From NCBI RefSeq assembly GCF_001953955.1, contig NZ_CP019300.1, positions 1,116,001 to 1,180,000 on the forward strand: 64,000 nt of DNA, given 5' to 3'. The translations under genes and the position numbers were made by a program. This stretch comes from Prevotella intermedia ATCC 25611 = DSM 20706. GTDB lineage: Bacteria > Bacteroidota > Bacteroidia > Bacteroidales > Bacteroidaceae. Within the stretch, counting starts at the first letter, position 1; every line of letters begins with the position of its first letter. The notes under the pieces were generated by a model. That model was not told the DNA's origin. It was given only the letters and a program-made list of their open reading frames with translations, and did no database searches. Shown here in pieces: positions 59,164-64,000 of the stretch.

Positions 59164-60141
59164 ATGGCTAAGGTCAAAACAATTGGTATTTTAACTTCGG
59201 GCGGCGACGCTCCGGGTATGAATGCTGCCGTTAGAGCTGTTACTCGTACTGGAATTTACAATGGGTTTTCTATAAAAGGAATCTACCGTGGATATGATGG
59301 GTTGCTTACTGGAGATATAAAGACATTTACAACAGAAAATGTAAGTGGCATTATTGATGAAGGTGGAACAATCTTAAAGACGGCTCGGTCGAAAGCCTTT
59401 ATGACCAAAGAAGGCAAGGAGAAAGCCTATGAGAATATAGTAAAGGAAGGAATTGACGCACTTGTAGTAATCGGAGGAAACGGTTCTTTGACAGGAGCAA
59501 TGAACTTTGCTCAAGAATATGACCTTTGTTGTATAGGTTTGCCGGGCACAATAGATAACGACCTCTATGGAACGGATAGCACCATAGGTTACGATACAAC
59601 CTTAAACACAATAATGGAGTGCGTGGACAGAATACGTGATACGGCGCAAAGCCACGAGCGCATCTTCTTTGTGGAAGTAATGGGGCGCGATGCTGGTTTC
59701 TTAGCACAAAATTCGGCAATAGCAAGTGGTGCTGAGGCTGCAATCATTCCTGAAGACTCAACCGATGTAGACCAGTTGGCTCGATTTATGGAGCGCGGTA
59801 TTCGGAAGTCAAAGAAAAGCTGTATCGTCGTGGTTTCAGAAAGTCCCAAATGCGGTGCTATGTATTATGCTGACCGTGTAAAGAAAGAGTTTCCAAACTT
59901 CGATGTTCGTGTTTCGATACTTGGACACTTGCAAAGAGGCGGAAGACCATCGGCACGCGACAGAATACTTGCAAGCAGAACAGGCTATGGCGCAATAGAA
60001 GCCATAATGCAAGGACAGCGGAATATAATGGTAGGAGTTCGCAATAACGAGGTGGTGTATGTGCCGCTTTCAGAAGCTATTCGCTCCGATAAGCCTTTCG
60101 ACAAGAAACTTATTAAAATCTTGGACGTGCTTAGTATATAA
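59164..60141 (+). CDS. pfkA: 6-phosphofructokinase
   Basis: The 325-residue glycolytic enzyme phosphorylates fructose-6-phosphate. Motifs: [19 protein letters not shown] (nucleotide site), GGNGSLTGA (104-112), GLPGTIDND (125-133, with catalytic Asp131) and a later [10 protein letters not shown]. Gly in GLPGTIDND points to ATP use rather than pyrophosphate, where a Lys is common. In the GGNGS segment an Asn replaces the Asp common in GGDGS of ATP-type enzymes. It is 66 bases upstream of atpD with its own promoter. Confidence 0.93.
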   Translation: MAKVKTIGILTSGGDAPGMNAAVRAVTRTGIYNGFSIKGIYRGYDGLLTGDIKTFTTENVSGIIDEGGTILKTARSKAFMTKEGKEKAYENIVKEGIDALVVIGGNGSLTGAMNFAQEYDLCCIGLPGTIDNDLYGTDSTIGYDTTLNTIMECVDRIRDTAQSHERIFFVEVMGRDAGFLAQNSAIASGAEAAIIPEDSTDVDQLARFMERGIRKSKKSCIVVVSESPKCGAMYYADRVKKEFPNFDVRVSILGHLQRGGRPSARDRILASRTGYGAIEAIMQGQRNIMVGVRNNEVVYVPLSEAIRSDKPFDKKLIKILDVLSI

Positions 60142-60147
60142 GTATAG

Positions 60148-61734
<1,587 letters not shown>

Positions 61735-61761
61735 TTAATGTAACAAATTAAAAAGGTTGCG

Positions 61762-62001
61762 ATGTTAGTTCTAAGGATAGTATCACCGGAGAAAATCCTC
61801 TTTACAGGAGAAGTGGAAAACGTATTAGTCCCAGGTGAAGTGGGAGAATTTGAGATTCTGATAAACCACGCACCCATTATTTCTACATTGGTAGAAGGAC
61901 GAGTTGTTTATACCATTAACTCCGAGAAGAAGACGATTATGGTTAAAGGTGGTTTTGTGGAAGTAAAGAAGAACGTGGTAAGTCTTTGTGTTGAACTGTA
62001 A
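61762..62001 (+). CDS. atpC: ATP synthase subunit epsilon (short form)
   Basis: The 79-residue protein matches only the N-terminal beta-sandwich of epsilon (LRIVSPEKILFTGEVENVLVPGEVGEFEIL). The C-terminal helical hairpin of the E. coli 139-residue form is missing. That truncation is common in Bacteroidota, so it is not a defect. The helices normally inhibit ATP hydrolysis; loss suggests different control. Confidence 0.92.
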   Translation: MLVLRIVSPEKILFTGEVENVLVPGEVGEFEILINHAPIISTLVEGRVVYTINSEKKTIMVKGGFVEVKKNVVSLCVEL

Positions 62002-62040
62002 TTCAGCATAGGATTTATACTCAACAACATCTTTGAGACA

Positions 62041-62460
62041 GTGGATATTGCTAAGATAGAAAAAGGTTATAACAAGATAAACCTTTGGCTTGTAGTAGCA
62101 CTAACTTTGTTAGGACTACTTATGTCGCAGGTTTTATTGAAACCAAACTTGGTAACACCAATGGTTGTTAGCTCAATATTTTTCATTGCTACGAGTAAGT
62201 TATACGGAAAGGCGTGGAAGTATTTTGCAACTAATTCACCAAAAGTGTTAGGGCGTTTTTACTTGGCAGGTTCAATGTTGAGAATGTTTCTTGCGGTAAT
62301 TGTGATTCTTATAGGAGCACTTGTTTATCGTGGAGATAGCGAGAAGATACTTACCTATGTGGCTGTGTTTGTAGTTTACTATATTACAGCAATGATTTTA
62401 GACTGCGTATATTTCTTCCGCATTGAGAAAAATAATAAAATAAATAATAAGAAGATATGA
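62041..62460 (+). CDS. AtpI-like membrane protein in the ATP synthase operon
   Basis: The 139-residue protein has four hydrophobic segments (LWLVVALTLLGLL, MVVSSIFFIA, MFLAVIVILIGALV, TYVAVFVVYYITAMI) and a basic C-terminus. It sits in the position often held by an AtpI-like protein, which helps c-ring assembly, but sequence similarity by eye is weak. It starts at GTG 62041. Its stop overlaps the atpB start by 4 bases. Confidence 0.65.
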   Translation: MDIAKIEKGYNKINLWLVVALTLLGLLMSQVLLKPNLVTPMVVSSIFFIATSKLYGKAWKYFATNSPKVLGRFYLAGSMLRMFLAVIVILIGALVYRGDSEKILTYVAVFVVYYITAMILDCVYFFRIEKNNKINNKKI

Positions 62461-63569
62461 AATTTATCAAACAAGTACTTCTCTTGTTGCTCTTATTTAC
62501 AGCACTTGTACCGACAGTTGCACGCGATATGTCGAAGAAAGGTGATGTAGATGTGAAAGAGATATTGTGGGGACATATCAAAGATTCTTATGAATGGCAT
62601 ATTACGGATTTGGGTTCGGAAGGAAATTTCCACCCAGTTGTAATACATCTTCCTATTATCGTGAAATCTTCTACGGGTTGGCACGTGTTCAGTAGCGAAG
62701 AGTTTTTAGAAGAACGAGATGCTAATGGCGATAGGCCAGGTCCCTATAATCTTGTCATAAAGAATGGAGAGGATAAGGCAAATCCAAACCTAATAGTGGA
62801 GAAGATTGGCAACGAGGAAGTACGTCCTATTGATATTTCTATAACAAAAGCAGCTTGCACTGTCTTTATAGATGGCATATTGCTTTTGTTGGTAATCTTA
62901 ATACCAGCACGTTGGTGTCGTAAGCATAAGGCGAACGACCCAGCACCAAAAGGTTTTACTGGCTTGATGCATATGTTCATTATGAATATTCACGATGATG
63001 TCATTAAACCTTGTTTAGGCGAAGATACTCCTAAGTATGCTCCTTGGTTGCTTACATGTTTCTTCTTTATATTCTTTGCGAATCTTATGGGATTGGTTCC
63101 GTTCCCTCCAGGAGGCGGTAACCTGACTGGTAATATAACTTGTACCTTCTTTTTAGGAGCTTGTACTTTCCTAATTACCAACTTCACGGGAACAAAAGAA
63201 TATTGGAAAGAGATATTTTGGCCTGATGTACCAGTGTGGATGAAGTTTCCTGTGCCATTGATGCCAATTATTGAACTCTTTGGTATCTTCACAAAACCAT
63301 TGGCTTTGATAATCCGACTTTTTGCAAATATGTTTGCTGGACACGCCATTGCATTGTGTTTCTGTGCGATAATCTTCATTATGTTTAGCATTGCTGATAA
63401 TGCTATTGCGAACTGGAGTGCAGGTACAGGTATGTCAATTGTTGGAGTTCTCCTAAGCATCTTTATGATGTTGCTCGAGCTTTTGGTAAGCTACATTCAG
63501 GCTTTAGTGTTTACAATGTTGAGCGCAGTGTTCATTGCACAAGCTCATATTAAAGAACACGAGGCATAA
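62457..63569 (+). CDS. atpB: ATP synthase subunit a
   Basis: The 370-residue subunit has five or six hydrophobic helices and the essential Arg in LALIIRLFANMFAGH. It has a long N-terminal extension (about 125 residues) with a signal-like start (LLLLLLFTALVPTVA), which Bacteroidota a-subunits commonly carry. Its start overlaps the previous stop by 4 bases, so translation is coupled. It guides protons past the c-ring. Confidence 0.95.
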   Translation: MKFIKQVLLLLLLFTALVPTVARDMSKKGDVDVKEILWGHIKDSYEWHITDLGSEGNFHPVVIHLPIIVKSSTGWHVFSSEEFLEERDANGDRPGPYNLVIKNGEDKANPNLIVEKIGNEEVRPIDISITKAACTVFIDGILLLLVILIPARWCRKHKANDPAPKGFTGLMHMFIMNIHDDVIKPCLGEDTPKYAPWLLTCFFFIFFANLMGLVPFPPGGGNLTGNITCTFFLGACTFLITNFTGTKEYWKEIFWPDVPVWMKFPVPLMPIIELFGIFTKPLALIIRLFANMFAGHAIALCFCAIIFIMFSIADNAIANWSAGTGMSIVGVLLSIFMMLLELLVSYIQALVFTMLSAVFIAQAHIKEHEA

Positions 63570-63619
63570 AATAAATAAAAAGAGTAAGAAAAGAAAAATT
63601 AAAATTAATAACAAATTAA

Positions 63620-63874
<255 letters not shown>

Positions 63875-63940
63875 TTATGGAGTGTGGCGCAAAGTGCGCA
63901 TAATGCCCAAATAGATTTTTAGAAAGAACAAAACCAGCGT

Positions 63941-64000
63941 ATGGATTTATTAATTCCCAATAGTGGACTTCTTTTTTGGATGACGCTTGTCTTCCTTATC
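63941..64000 (+). CDS. atpF: ATP synthase subunit b, cut by the window edge
   Basis: Only the first 20 codons are present (MDLLIPNSGLLFWMTLVFLI). The hydrophobic N-terminus fits a subunit b membrane anchor, and the position after atpE fits. The gene continues past 64000. Confidence 0.8.
   Translation, partial: MDLLIPNSGLLFWMTLVFLI

Overview
The window looks like a chromosomal segment of an oral Prevotella-type bacterium (Bacteroidota), possibly close to the P. intermedia group. That placement is inference from gene content: TonB-linked barrels with carboxypeptidase-regulatory-like N-termini, T9SS-type C-terminal sorting domains, GLPGLI proteins, DUF1573 and DUF3256 proteins, the atpD-atpC-x-atpB-atpE gene order, and many Bacteroidota-type promoters with a TAnnTTTG -7 element. 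The DNA is AT-rich. I found no rRNA, tRNA, CRISPR array or transposase.

Layout. 0-4 kb: sugar-1-phosphate transferase, DNA polymerase IV, and a TPR/transmembrane/HTH regulator. 4-6 kb: three small secreted proteins, divergent from that regulator. 6.4-9.2 kb: the lactate-oxidation operon lutABC. 9.4-12.1 kb: rfbC, a lipoprotein and serB. 12.5-18.8 kb: one long minus-strand unit with a MATE transporter, a cytidylate-kinase-like protein, a phosphodiesterase, rfbB, fdtA, a GNAT/FemAB-like acyltransferase and a sugar aminotransferase; together they fit synthesis of a dTDP-3-amino-3,6-dideoxyhexose. 19-24 kb: a porin-like protein, two small secreted proteins, a nucleoside transporter, a bifunctional-nuclease protein and rsmE. 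24-33.6 kb: an Oar-like TonB receptor, a cupin, a DUF1573 protein, a peptide transporter, a PorT-like barrel, a LysM/periplasmic-binding protein and a T9SS cargo protein. 33.6-40 kb: uvrA, a radical SAM protein and dipeptidyl peptidase IV. 40.5-43.7 kb: a large barrel protein and a zinc ribbon.

44.3-53 kb is the most interesting region. It holds a C39-like/VKOR/thioredoxin fusion, a 71-residue peptide with a double-glycine leader, two tandem GLPGLI proteins, a TonB-type barrel, a C39-peptidase ABC exporter, and a 55-residue ORF resembling only the start of an HlyD-family adaptor. I read it as a peptide maturation and export locus, possibly coupled to outer-membrane proteins. The peptide gene lies between two strong hairpins. 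53-58.5 kb: surface-polysaccharide genes (three family-2 glycosyltransferases, one GT4-like, one flippase). 59-64 kb: pfkA and the start of the F-type ATP synthase operon; the window ends inside atpF.

Two kinds of non-coding structure stand out. First, a dispersed repeat of about 190 bp occurs seven times, always downstream of genes and never between divergent genes. Second, two intergenic arrays (28.75 and 40.2 kb) carry 18-20 nt near-palindromes at a 22-nt centre-to-centre period. Their sequences differ, but the dyad symmetry and the period are kept.
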